NCBI RefSeq assembly: GCF_016907955.1
Contig: NZ_JAFBCX010000005.1
Span: forward strand, 310,001-374,000
Direction: 5' to 3'
From: Lentzea nigeriaca
Lineage (GTDB): Bacteria; Actinomycetota; Actinomycetes; Mycobacteriales; Pseudonocardiaceae
DNA length: 64,000 bases
The notes under the pieces are model-generated. The model had not been told where the DNA came from and ran no database searches. It saw only the letters and a list, made by a program, of their open reading frames with translations. A program made the translations under genes and the position numbers. Below, one piece after another: positions 1-9,824 of this stretch (the first letter of the stretch is position 1; every line of letters begins with the position of its first letter).

Positions 1-1982
1 AGCGACGCGTCCGGCAGCGAGCCGAACCGCGGCGACACCGTGAACGCGTCCACCGTCGCCCCACCGTGCGAGCGCAACGTCGCCGCGTGGACCTCCAGCG
101 AGTTCAACGCGAGCACGCCGGCCGCCTTGGACAGCATTCCCGGACGGTCCGGCGCGAGCACCGTCACGATCGCCGCGTGGTCCTGCTTCTCCAGCAGCAC
201 GTCCGGTTTCCCCGACGCCGCAACACGTTCCGCCATCGCCACGTGTGTGGGATCGAGCGGTTCCGGCTTGGGCAACGCCTCCCCGGCCATCGCCTTGCGA
301 CAGCGCTTGACCAGATCGGCCAGCAGCGAAGCCTTCCAGTCCGTCCACACACCGGGCCCGGTCGCCAGCGAGTCCGCCTCCGCCAACGCGCACAGCAGTT
401 CGAGCAGGACCGCGTCGCCACCGAGCGTCTCCACGACCCGGTGCACGGTCGCCTCGTCCTCGACATCACGCCGGGTCGCGGTGTGGGGCAGCAGCAGGTG
501 GTGCCGGACCATCATCGACAGCGTCTCGACGTCCTGCGGCCACAACCCGATCCGCTCACCGATCTGGGTCGCCAGCGCGGCGCCCACCTCGGAGTGGTCC
601 TGCTGCCGGCCCTTGCCGATGTCGTGGATCAACGCGCCCAGCAGCAACAGGTCCGGCCGCGACACCGTGGTCGCCAGCCGCGCGGCCTGCGCGACCGTCT
701 GCACCAGGTGCCGGTCGACCGTCCACATGTGCGCGGCGTCGCGCGGCGGAAGGTCCCGCACCGCACCCCACTCGGGGAACAGCCGACCCCACAAACCCGT
801 GCGGTCCAACGCTTCCACGACATCCACGAGCCCGCTGCCGCTGCCCAGCAACGCCAGCAGCTCCTCGCGGGCCTCCCGCGGCCACGGCTGGCGCAGCTCC
901 GGCGCCGAGTCCGCGAGCCGCGTCAACGTGCCGGCCGCGATGGGGTGCTTGCTGCGAGCGGCAGCCGTGGCGACCCGCAACAACAACGCCGGATCACGGC
1001 TCGGCACCGCGTCACGGGCCAGCGACACCTCGGACCCGTGCAGCACAACGCCTTCGTCCAGCGGTCTGCGCGGCGGCTGTCCCCGCAGGAACGCCCCGAG
1101 GCCACGCTTCGGCGCGGCGGCACGAGCCGTCCGCATCGCGACGTCGAACGCGTAGACAACCGTTCGTGCGGCGGAGGAAAGCGAACGCGCCAAAGCGAAC
1201 CGGTCGGTCAGCCCCAGTGCCGACGCGACCTCGTCCCCGTCCTGCGCCCGCAGCACGTCACGTGGTTTCCGTGCCACCCGGCGAAGTTCGGTGCGCACGT
1301 CCAGGAGCAGTTTGCGGGCCTCGCCGACATCCGCGGACGGCCGGTCCACCAGCTGCGCGACGGACAACGCGTCCAGAATGGTCAGGTCGCGCAGACCACC
1401 GCGACCGTGCTTCAGATCGGGTTCGACGCGGTGCGCGATCTCACCACCACGCCCCCAGCGCTTCTGCGACGACTCGGAGATCTCGTCCAGGCGGTTGCGC
1501 ACGTTGCCGCGCCACGCCTGCCGCGCGCCCTCGGCGAGCTTCTGCGAGACCTCCTGGTCGCCGGCGATGTGCCGGATGTCCAGCAGTCCCAACGCGGTCC
1601 GCAGGTCACCGGCGGCGACCCTGAGCGCCTCACCGACCGTGCGGACGGAGTGGTCGAGGCCGATGCCGGAGTTCCACAGCGGATACCAGAGCTTTTCAGC
1701 GATCTGATCGATGTTCTTCACGCCGTTGTGCACGAGCACCAGATCGAGGTCGGAGTAGGGCACGAGCTCACGCCGCCCCAGCCCGCCGACCGCCACGAGC
1801 GCGATACCCGATCCGGATATCCCCGCTCCCCCCGCGTGTTTGGTCAACCAGAACTCGTGCAGGTCCACGAGTGCTTCGCGCAGAGGTTCGGCGGCCAAGC
1901 GACGACGACCTGGCGCGAGCAGCCGTTCGCGTGCTCGCACCAGGTCGTCAGCCGTGACGACGGCCGTTTCGTTGTTCTCCAC
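1..1982 (-). CDS. glnD: PII uridylyl/adenylyltransferase GlnD, C-terminus cut by window edge
   Basis: Nucleotidyltransferase that modifies the PII protein in response to glutamine. Reading from a GTG at 1982, which is preceded by GAGGAG, the N-terminal 660 codons are in the window. The nucleotidyltransferase signature GGLGRRELVPYSDLDLV lies near residues 62-80. The HD-domain motif IHDIGKG is encoded around 620-640. An ACT-domain segment (VTVLAPDRPGMLSKAAG) is encoded around 120-180, so little is missing at the C-terminus. It is the third gene of amt-glnB-glnD, separated from glnB by a 167-bp repeat element. In actinomycetes GlnD homologues often adenylylate rather than uridylylate PII; the sequence does not decide which. 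Confidence 0.95.
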   Translation of the reverse strand, partial: MENNETAVVTADDLVRARERLLAPGRRRLAAEPLREALVDLHEFWLTKHAGGAGISGSGIALVAVGGLGRRELVPYSDLDLVLVHNGVKNIDQIAEKLWYPLWNSGIGLDHSVRTVGEALRVAAGDLRTALGLLDIRHIAGDQEVSQKLAEGARQAWRGNVRNRLDEISESSQKRWGRGGEIAHRVEPDLKHGRGGLRDLTILDALSVAQLVDRPSADVGEARKLLLDVRTELRRVARKPRDVLRAQDGDEVASALGLTDRFALARSLSSAARTVVYAFDVAMRTARAAAPKRGLGAFLRGQPPRRPLDEGVVLHGSEVSLARDAVPSRDPALLLRVATAAARSKHPIAAGTLTRLADSAPELRQPWPREAREELLALLGSGSGLVDVVEALDRTGLWGRLFPEWGAVRDLPPRDAAHMWTVDRHLVQTVAQAARLATTVSRPDLLLLGALIHDIGKGRQQDHSEVGAALATQIGERIGLWPQDVETLSMMVRHHLLLPHTATRRDVEDEATVHRVVETLGGDAVLLELLCALAEADSLATGPGVWTDWKASLLADLVKRCRKAMAGEALPKPEPLDPTHVAMAERVAASGKPDVLLEKQDHAAIVTVLAPDRPGMLSKAAGVLALNSLEVHAATLRSHGGATVDAFTVSPRFGSLPDAS

Positions 1983-2001
1983 GGGCCGTCTCCTCAGTTT
2001 G

Positions 2002-2165
2002 TAGTGCTGTGATCGTCAGCCTTTGCCTCGTATTCCGATGGTCAGACGGGTGCATCGCGGGTCCGGCCCCCGCCCCTCATGTCGGGCATATGGGGGGCGG
2101 GGGCCGGGGCCGCGAGGTGCCCTGCTGAGCACCGGAAGACGCGGTGATGGTTGGCGGTCACAGCA

Positions 2166-2168
<3 letters not shown>
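2002..2168. repeat. Dispersed element with AGTGCTGTGA terminal inverted repeats, copy 1
   Basis: The ends are inverted repeats: TAGTGCTGTGATCGTCAGCC at 2002-2021 and the reverse complement of TAGTGCTGTGACCGCCAACC at 2149-2168, 17 of 20 positions identical. The right-hand 60 bp are closely similar to 33139-33206. The right end overlaps the glnB stop codon (TAG, 2166-2168). This copy also contains a strong GC-rich hairpin. It has no coding capacity of its own, so it resembles a MITE or a REP-type element. The function is unknown. Confidence 0.75.
2065..2105 (-). terminator. GC-rich hairpin downstream of amt-glnB
   Basis: A perfect 12-bp stem (GGCCCCCGCCCC at 2065-2076 with its complement at 2094-2105) encloses a 17-nt loop, about 60 nt beyond the glnB stop. 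There is no clear U-tract, which is common for actinomycete terminators. It lies inside the repeat element and ahead of glnD, so it could attenuate rather than fully stop read-through into glnD. Confidence 0.5.
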
Positions 2169-3838
<1,670 letters not shown>

Positions 3839-3938
3839 GTCGACCTCCACTGCACGTCGGTTGCAGGGAGCATCGAGACGTCCTGTTTCACCCACTTACG
3901 TGGAACGTTTCGCGGAAGTGAACTGACGACCTGGACGT

Positions 3939-3965
3939 GTTACGTCTACGTTTCACGGGGTTCAC
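3939..3965. promoter_or_regulatory. Possible GlnR-type half sites upstream of amt
   Basis: On the minus strand GTGAA, GAAAC and GTAAC occur in order with 6-nt spacers, resembling the known actinomycete GlnR pattern of gTnAC and GnAAC half sites. A second, less regular group (GAAAC, GTAAG, GAAAC) lies at about 3885-3915, nearer to amt. Placement upstream of amt-glnB fits nitrogen control, but the half sites are degenerate. Confidence 0.35.
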
Positions 3966-4078
3966 GGTCACGATTCCGCACCCTCACGGTGCCAGGCCGA
4001 TAACGACGAGTGACCTAGGTCTTCCCTCTTCCGAGGCAATCGACCGCACCAGGCGGGCCTGCTGGATACCGTCGGCTG

Positions 4079-4792
4079 ATGCGTGTCATCGGGATCGCAT
4101 TGGTCGTCGTGGCCTGTTCGGCGTTCGTCGCGTTCGTGGTCGCCATGTCCAGCGTCAGCTTCTTCCCCTACGCCCCGCAAGGCGGCCAGGCGGGAACGAC
4201 CACGCCGCCGGGGCCCACACCCCGGGAGCTGAAGGTCACCGTCGCGAGCGCGCACGGATGGGACGTCATCACGCAGGGAGAGCAGGTGGTCGGCGAGGTC
4301 CGGCCGACGACGGGAACCTGCGCCGATCCCTTCGACGCGATGAAGGTCGTCCCGCACTCCGGCCACACCAGGGTGACGTTGGAGGTGCGGCCGCAGCCGC
4401 AGCAGCAGCTCGTCATCACCGCGATCCGGCTCCGGGCGGACGCAGTCACGCCCCAATACCGCAAGGCGAAGTACCTGTACCACTGCGCCGGCCCTGCCGA
4501 ACCAGCCGCCACCCGAGTGCAGGTCGACGCGGCCAAGCAGACCGTGTACGCCGTCGCGGGTTCGTTCCCGCAGCAGGTGCCGGAGGAGGGCTACCGGCAG
4601 GACGTCGAGGTCAAGGTGCACGGCGACATGGCCGCCGACTGGCAGGTCGAGGTCGACTACACGCTCGACGGCGTCACCAGGACCCAGCTCGCTCCGGCGC
4701 TCCAGGGACTGGTCACCGAACCCCGGCCGGCGGACGCTGACGGGCATTTCTCGTGGTGCGGGCAGCGATGGCGGCCTGACGAACGTTGCTGA
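4079..4792 (+). CDS. Secreted or membrane-anchored protein of unknown function
   Basis: Not recognised. The 237-residue product starts with a hydrophobic segment (residues 1-22, VIGIALVVVACSAFVAFVV) that may be a signal anchor, then a Pro/Thr-rich linker and a soluble beta-rich domain with a few cysteines. The ATG at 4079 lies 6 nt after a TACCGT -10-like hexamer (4067-4072), so the mRNA may be leaderless. It is transcribed away from amt and ends in a strong hairpin terminator. Confidence 0.75.
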   Translation: MRVIGIALVVVACSAFVAFVVAMSSVSFFPYAPQGGQAGTTTPPGPTPRELKVTVASAHGWDVITQGEQVVGEVRPTTGTCADPFDAMKVVPHSGHTRVTLEVRPQPQQQLVITAIRLRADAVTPQYRKAKYLYHCAGPAEPAATRVQVDAAKQTVYAVAGSFPQQVPEEGYRQDVEVKVHGDMAADWQVEVDYTLDGVTRTQLAPALQGLVTEPRPADADGHFSWCGQRWRPDERC

Positions 4793-4823
4793 GGGCGCTT
4801 TCCCGGACGCCGGGAAAGCGCCC
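4793..4823. terminator. Bidirectional hairpin terminator
   Basis: A perfect 14-bp stem, GGGCGCTTTCCCGG (4793-4806) with its complement at 4810-4823 and a 3-nt loop, begins at the base after the upstream stop codon. It separates convergent genes and could stop transcription from both sides. Confidence 0.8.
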
Positions 4824-4836
4824 CTTCGCCACTTGA

Positions 4837-6366
4837 CTAGCGGACCGAGAACGGTCCAGCCGGAACCTTCGGCTCCGCGGACATGATCGACGCCTCGGCA
4901 GGAGGCTCGACCGCGGCACACGTGGTGCCGTTGCGCGGCAGCTTCAGCGACACCAGGTACTCGTCGTTGATCTTGTGAGTGCACTCGCTGCGCCGGTAGA
5001 CGCCGTGGCCCCAGCCCTCGTAGGTCACGAAGACGGTGGTGTCACGGGACTGACGGTGCGCGTTGACGGCCCACTCGTACGCGGTCGCCGGGTCGTGCTT
5101 GGCGTTGGTGAGCAGGATCTTCGGCGCGTTCTTGATCTTGAGCGGGCGCTGCGGGTTCGTGGCTTTCGGGAACCCGATGCAGCTCATCGTGGCGCTGTGG
5201 CCGAGCGCTGAGCCACGGGTGTTCGGCGCGATGGCGTTCTCCATCCTCACCAGCGACTGGTACTCGCCCCACGAGCTGACGCGGAGGTTGTAGTCGTTGC
5301 AGAAGATGCCGGGGAACGGGTTGGCGCGCGTCTCGACCGCGAACGCCGAGTTCGCCGCCGCCACCGGCTTGCCGTCGACGAGCTGCTTGACCTCCTCGGC
5401 GAACCGCTGCCAGCCGGGGCCGTAGGCCATGCTGACCACGCCGCCGCCCAGGTCCTCAGGCGTCATCTTGACGTTCGGGTCCCACGGAGCGGGCAGCTCG
5501 CCGCGCTCGGCCTTCGCCATCAGGTCCTTCCAGATCTTGCGGAGGTCCTGGCCGTAGAACGGCGACGTCTTGGTGCGGTCGTTCCACTTCACCCACTCCT
5601 GGAACGAGTCCTCTGCGGTGCGCGCCTCGGACGCGACGAACTGCCGGGTGCCCAGGCTGTGGTCCATGTTGGAGTCGATGATCATGGCGCGGATGTTCTT
5701 GCCGAAGCGCTCCGCGTAGTGCTGCCCCATGATCGTGCCGTACGAGATGCCGTAGTAGTTGATCTTCTTCTCGCCCAGCGCACGACGGATCGAGTCGATG
5801 TCCTGCGCCACGTCGGCGGTCGAGGCGTGGTCGAAGATCGCACCGCTCTGCTGGCGGCAGTCGGCGCGCAGCTCCTTGTTGAACGCGACCAGCTTCTCGT
5901 ACTCGGCCGCGGTCTTCGGGTACTCCGACGGCTGCTTGGCGAGCAGGTCGGCGGAGCACTTGATCGGCTGCGACCGCGCGACACCGCGCGGGTCGAAGCC
6001 GATGACGTCAAACTTGTCGACGATCTCCTTGCTGAAGTAGCTGTCGGCGCTGAAGGAGAAGTTGACGCCGGAGCCGCCGGGGCCACCGGGGTTGATGACC
6101 ATCGCGCCGATCTTGTTCGCTTGGTCGTTCGCCTTGCGGCGGGACACGGCCAGCTTGAACTTCTCACCGCCCGGCTTGGCGTAGTCGATCGGCAGCTCCA
6201 GGAAGCCGCAGTCGATCGTCGGCACCTCGGCGCACGGCTTCCAGTCGATCGCGCTGACGTCGAACTCCGGCTGCCCCTCCGGAGCCGCGAACGCGAGCGA
6301 AGAACTACCCAGTACCAGTGCAGAACTCGCGAGCGCGGCCCCGAGGACGCGCACCATCGGTTGCAT
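4837..6366 (-). CDS. Secreted alpha/beta hydrolase, tripeptidyl aminopeptidase-like (S33)
   Basis: Predicted exported serine peptidase of 509 residues. A signal peptide ends near residue 28 (SSLAFA). The oxyanion segment NPGGPGGSG is at 92-100, the nucleophile elbow GISYG at 206-210 puts the serine at 208, and the late histidine is in GWGHG. The C-terminal part matches the TAP-like extension of Streptomyces SlpD/SlpE-type enzymes. The ATG at 6366 has GGGAGG 7 nt upstream. The substrate is unknown; related enzymes remove N-terminal di- or tripeptides. Confidence 0.88.
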   Translation of the reverse strand: MQPMVRVLGAALASSALVLGSSSLAFAAPEGQPEFDVSAIDWKPCAEVPTIDCGFLELPIDYAKPGGEKFKLAVSRRKANDQANKIGAMVINPGGPGGSGVNFSFSADSYFSKEIVDKFDVIGFDPRGVARSQPIKCSADLLAKQPSEYPKTAAEYEKLVAFNKELRADCRQQSGAIFDHASTADVAQDIDSIRRALGEKKINYYGISYGTIMGQHYAERFGKNIRAMIIDSNMDHSLGTRQFVASEARTAEDSFQEWVKWNDRTKTSPFYGQDLRKIWKDLMAKAERGELPAPWDPNVKMTPEDLGGGVVSMAYGPGWQRFAEEVKQLVDGKPVAAANSAFAVETRANPFPGIFCNDYNLRVSSWGEYQSLVRMENAIAPNTRGSALGHSATMSCIGFPKATNPQRPLKIKNAPKILLTNAKHDPATAYEWAVNAHRQSRDTTVFVTYEGWGHGVYRRSECTHKINDEYLVSLKLPRNGTTCAAVEPPAEASIMSAEPKVPAGPFSVR

Positions 6367-6481
6367 GGATTTCCTCCCTAGATCCCCAAGCACTGCGGGA
6401 GGAAACGCTTCCACCGATCGTGTGACGTGGACAACCGACCGAGGTAGGGCAAAGAATCAGCCTGTAGTCGGACAACCACCC

Positions 6482-7474
6482 CTAGTTACTACTTTTGGCC
6501 CACAACGTTCGTAGGTGGTCCAGGCCGTCACTCGTAGGGGTGCCCACGACGCGGAGTCGCGCCATCCCTCCGTCGGGATAGATGTCGAGCCGCACCTGCG
6601 TGGCCTCGACGGCGTCCACGACGAACCGGTGCCGCGTGTCGGGCTGCAGCCGGGTGCGCGGCAGAACGTCGAACCACGTCTCGGGGTCCTTGCGCTCGTC
6701 ACAGCCGCTCACCGACGCCCAACCGGGCGCGTTGCCCTTGAAGTGGCTGGTGTCGAGCTCGACCAGCTGCACGACGCCGGGTGCGGCGAGCCGGACGGAC
6801 ACCCAGTCGTTGCCGTCGTCACGCCGGCGCGCGGTCTCCCAGCCCTCGCCCATGACCGTGGCCTGGCCGGGCGCGATGAGGTTGTTGGGCGAGCTGTAGA
6901 ACATGTTGCTGCAGCCGGTGACGACAGCGCCGTTCTCCAGCGCGGCGAGGTCGATGCCGGGGACGAGCAGCCGCGGGTCCGCGACCGGTTCGCCGTGGAC
7001 GCGCAGCCTCGCGACACCGCCGTCGGGGTCGATGGTGAGGCGGACGTGCGTGACGCGGCGGTCTTCGCGCACGTCGAAGAAGTGCTTCTCGTCGCCCTTC
7101 AGCGCGGACCGTTCGACCAGCGGGAACCAGTCGGTGATCTCCTCCGCGGACGGGTAACCGTCGACCTGGGCGCCCTCGACCCAGCAGAACGGCGGGTAGT
7201 TGCCCTTGAAGAACGCCGTGTCGACGACGACTCCCCTGACCACACCGGGCATGCCGAGCCGGACCACCGCCTGGTCGACCCCTGCCTCACGACGGCGCCT
7301 GGTCTCCCAGCCGTCGTAGATCTGTCCTTTGTGGCCGAAGGTGTAGGTCTGGTAGACCGGCTCGGCTGGCTTGATCAGGTTCTCCCGCTCGGCGAACAGC
7401 TCGTCGTTCGCCCACACCACGCCACCCCCGACCGCGCGTGAGGCGAGATCGGGCAGCCGGGTCCACTCCGTCAT
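6482..7474 (-). CDS. alc: Allantoicase
   Basis: Hydrolyses allantoate to ureidoglycolate and urea. The 330 residues show the two tandem allantoicase repeats: the first has KGQIYDGWETRRRRE and DTAFFKGNYPP, the second has MGEGWETARRRD and DTSHFKGNAPG. Each is followed by a VRL-IDPDGGVARLRVHG type strand. The ATG at 7474 overlaps the allB stop (ATGA). It is the last gene of hyi-glxR-gcl-glxK-allB-alc. No ureidoglycolate lyase or urease follows in the window. Confidence 0.95.
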   Translation of the reverse strand: MTEWTRLPDLASRAVGGGVVWANDELFAERENLIKPAEPVYQTYTFGHKGQIYDGWETRRRREAGVDQAVVRLGMPGVVRGVVVDTAFFKGNYPPFCWVEGAQVDGYPSAEEITDWFPLVERSALKGDEKHFFDVREDRRVTHVRLTIDPDGGVARLRVHGEPVADPRLLVPGIDLAALENGAVVTGCSNMFYSSPNNLIAPGQATVMGEGWETARRRDDGNDWVSVRLAAPGVVQLVELDTSHFKGNAPGWASVSGCDERKDPETWFDVLPRTRLQPDTRHRFVVDAVEATQVRLDIYPDGGMARLRVVGTPTSDGLDHLRTLWAKSSN

Positions 7475-8769
7475 GCTTCTCCTCTGCGTAGCAACTTGCC
7501 TTGGGTCTCGCCGATTTCCTTACCGCGCAACCAGGTTTGCCGGACCACACCGTGCAGGGTGCGGCCGTGGTAGGGCGTGACCGGGTTGCGGTGGTGAAGC
7601 TTGTTCTTGTCCACCACGAACGTCTCGTCCGGCGCGAACACCACGAGGTCGGCGTCCTTGCCGGGTTCGATGGCGCCCTTCGTCTCCAACCCGACCTGGC
7701 GGGCCGGGTGGGCGGACATCCAGCGGACGACGTCGGTGAGGTGGAAGTCCCGTTCCCGTGCCCCCGTCCACACCGCGGGAAGACCGAGCTGCAGCGACGC
7801 GATGCCGCCCCAGGCCGTGGCGAAGTCGCCTTCCTTCAGGTCCACCGTGCTCGGCGAGTGGTCGCTCACCACGAGGTCGATGAGGCCTTCCCGCAGCCCC
7901 CACCACAGGGCCTCGCGGTTCGCCTCCTCGCGGATCGGCGGGCAGCACTTGAACTCCGTCTGCCCGTCACGGATCTCCTCCGCGGTGAACGTGAGGTAGT
8001 GCGGGCACGTCTCGGCGCTGATCGGCAACCGGTCGCGCTTCGCGGCCTCCAGGATCGACAACGCGTCCGACGACGACAGGTGCAGGATGTGGGTGCGGGC
8101 ACCGGTCCTGCGGGTCAGCTCCACGACGTCGCTGATCGCCCGGTTCTCGGCCTCACGCGGCCGCGACGCCAGGAACCCCGCGTAGTCCGGCTCGGCGTCA
8201 CGAACCGTGTGCGCGTCCTCGGCGTGCACGATCGTCAACGCGTCGAGCGTCGCCAGCTCCCGCAGCGCCGCTTCCAGCTCGGCCGTGGTGACGGCGGGGA
8301 ACTCGTCGACGCCGGAGTGCAGCAGGAAGCACTTGAAGCCGAACACCCCGGCGTCGTGCAACGGCTTCAGGTCGGCCAGGTTGCCTGGCACGATGCCGCC
8401 CCAGAACCCGACGTCCACCGACACGTTCGCCGCGGCCTTGCGCTTGATCTCCAGCGCCTCCAGCTCCACCGTCGGCGGGATGCTGTTGAGCGGCATGTCG
8501 ATGATCGTCGTGACGCCACCGGCGGCAGCGGCCTTCGTGGCGGTCTCGAAGCCCTCCCACTCGCTGCGACCGGGGTCGTTCACGTGCACGTGGGTGTCGA
8601 CGAGACCGGGCAGCAGCACCTCGTCGTCCGCGAGGTGCACGACGTTCGGCGAGTCGATGTGCTGCTCGACGGCGACGATCCTGCCGTCGACGACACCGAC
8701 GTCGCACGCGATCTCGCCCTGCGGGGTGATCACCCTGCGGGCGCGGAAGACGAGGTCCATGCCGCTCAC
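7471..8769 (-). CDS. allB: Allantoinase
   Basis: Hydrolyses allantoin to allantoate. It is a cyclic amidohydrolase of the dihydroorotase family. The metal ligands are visible: HVH in DTHVHVNDPG, the carbamylatable lysine in FGFKCFLLHSG, histidines in THILHLSS and ETCPHYLTF, and the aspartate in VVSDHSPS. The GTG at 8769 overlaps the glxK stop codon (GTGA); an in-frame ATG at 8760 is an alternative start. The length of about 432 residues is normal. It is the fifth gene of the glyoxylate/ureide operon. Confidence 0.96.
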   Translation of the reverse strand: MSGMDLVFRARRVITPQGEIACDVGVVDGRIVAVEQHIDSPNVVHLADDEVLLPGLVDTHVHVNDPGRSEWEGFETATKAAAAGGVTTIIDMPLNSIPPTVELEALEIKRKAAANVSVDVGFWGGIVPGNLADLKPLHDAGVFGFKCFLLHSGVDEFPAVTTAELEAALRELATLDALTIVHAEDAHTVRDAEPDYAGFLASRPREAENRAISDVVELTRRTGARTHILHLSSSDALSILEAAKRDRLPISAETCPHYLTFTAEEIRDGQTEFKCCPPIREEANREALWWGLREGLIDLVVSDHSPSTVDLKEGDFATAWGGIASLQLGLPAVWTGARERDFHLTDVVRWMSAHPARQVGLETKGAIEPGKDADLVVFAPDETFVVDKNKLHHRNPVTPYHGRTLHGVVRQTWLRGKEIGETQGKLLRRGEA

Positions 8770-9824
8770 TCTGACACCCAGTCGCGGGCGATGCGACTGC
8801 CGAGTTCGGTGAGGAGCGACTCAGCCCGCGCCATGCACCTCGTGATATCGGGTTCGACGTCCAACAGCGCGTAGGCGGCCTTCAGCCCCAGCTCACCGGG
8901 TTCGACCGAGCACTGGCCGGCGACCGCGACCACCGGCACGTCGCCCGAGGCCTTGACCACCCCGAACGGCGCCTTGCCGTGCCTGGTCTGAGCGTCCAGC
9001 GATCCCTCGCCCGTGATCACCAACGACGCGTCCGCCACGGCGTCGGCGAACCCGACCAGCTCCAGCACCACCTCGATGCCGGGCCGGAACCGCGCGCCCA
9101 GCGCCGCGAGCGCGGCGAACCCGATGCCGCCCGCCGCACCGGCTCCCGGCCGTTCCGCGTGATCGAACCCGATTCGCCGCGCGAAGGCTTCGAGCCTGGC
9201 TTCGAGGATCTCGACCTGATCGGGTGAGGCGCCCTTCTGCGGCCCGTAGACCGCGGCGGCGCCACTGGGCCCGAGCAGCGGGTTGTCCACGTCCGACGCC
9301 AGCACGAGGTCGACACCGTCGAACGACGTTCCGCCCAGCGCCTCCAGCATCCCCGCGCCGCCATCCGTGCAGGCGCTGCCGCCCAGCCCGAGCACGATCG
9401 TGGTGCAACCGACGTCCAGCGCGGCTTTCAGCAGCTCACCGACACCGTGGCTGGTCGCGTCAAGCGGTGCCGGCGCGTCGAGCAACGTGAGCCCGGCCGC
9501 CGAGGCCACCTCGACCACGGCGGTCGTGCCGCGGACGGCGAACGACGCGGGCACGGGCTTCCCGACCGGCCCGCTCACCCACCGCCCGACCTTCACGAAC
9601 CCGGCGGCGACGGCGGCGTCGACCGTGCCGTCACCGCCGTCCGCCACCGGGAGGAGGCGCACGTCCACGTCCGGGGCCGCCTCCCGCAGGCCGCGGGCCA
9701 CAGCCGCCGCAACCCGCGGGGCGCTCAGCGACCCCTTGAACTTGTCCGGCGCGATGAGTACGCGGGGAGCTTTCGTACTCTCCTGGAGGACGAAAGGGCC
9801 CCGCGTGCCGTCAGGCAGCGTCAC
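8766..9824 (-). CDS. glxK: Glycerate kinase with palindrome-encoded N-terminus
   Basis: Phosphorylates glycerate made by GlxR, feeding carbon into glycolysis (GlxK/GarK family). The conserved N-terminal core RVLIAPDKFKGSLSA begins only at about residue 21. No ATG, GTG or TTG occurs in frame between that motif and the GTG at 9824, whose GTGA overlaps the gcl stop. The first 20 or so residues are therefore unusual, and residues 7-21 are encoded by a palindromic repeat (9760-9806) also found at 46070. Other conserved segments (VADGGDGTVDA, LGLGGSACTDGGAGML) are intact. The length is 352 residues, slightly more than the usual 370-380 after allowing for this extension. Confidence 0.92.
   Translation of the reverse strand: MTLPDGTRGPFVLQESTKAPRVLIAPDKFKGSLSAPRVAAAVARGLREAAPDVDVRLLPVADGGDGTVDAAVAAGFVKVGRWVSGPVGKPVPASFAVRGTTAVVEVASAAGLTLLDAPAPLDATSHGVGELLKAALDVGCTTIVLGLGGSACTDGGAGMLEALGGTSFDGVDLVLASDVDNPLLGPSGAAAVYGPQKGASPDQVEILEARLEAFARRIGFDHAERPGAGAAGGIGFAALAALGARFRPGIEVVLELVGFADAVADASLVITGEGSLDAQTRHGKAPFGVVKASGDVPVVAVAGQCSVEPGELGLKAAYALLDVEPDITRCMARAESLLTELGSRIARDWVSE
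9760..9806. repeat. 47-bp palindromic element, copy A, inside glxK
   Basis: The arms are ACGCGGGGAGCTTTCGTAC (9760-9778) and GGACGAAAGGGCCCCGCGT (9788-9806), which pair at 16 of 19 positions around the 9-nt loop TCTCCTGGA. On the coding strand the loop reads TCCAGGAGA. Copy B at 46070-46116 has the same loop in the same orientation but exchanged arms: the right arm of B is the exact reverse complement of the left arm of A. This copy is read in frame as the glycerate kinase N-terminus. Confidence 0.8.

Noticed and set aside
32..1155. Plus-strand open frames opposite glnD
   Set aside because: The minus strand encodes conserved nucleotidyltransferase, HD and ACT motifs; the plus frames do not resemble proteins.
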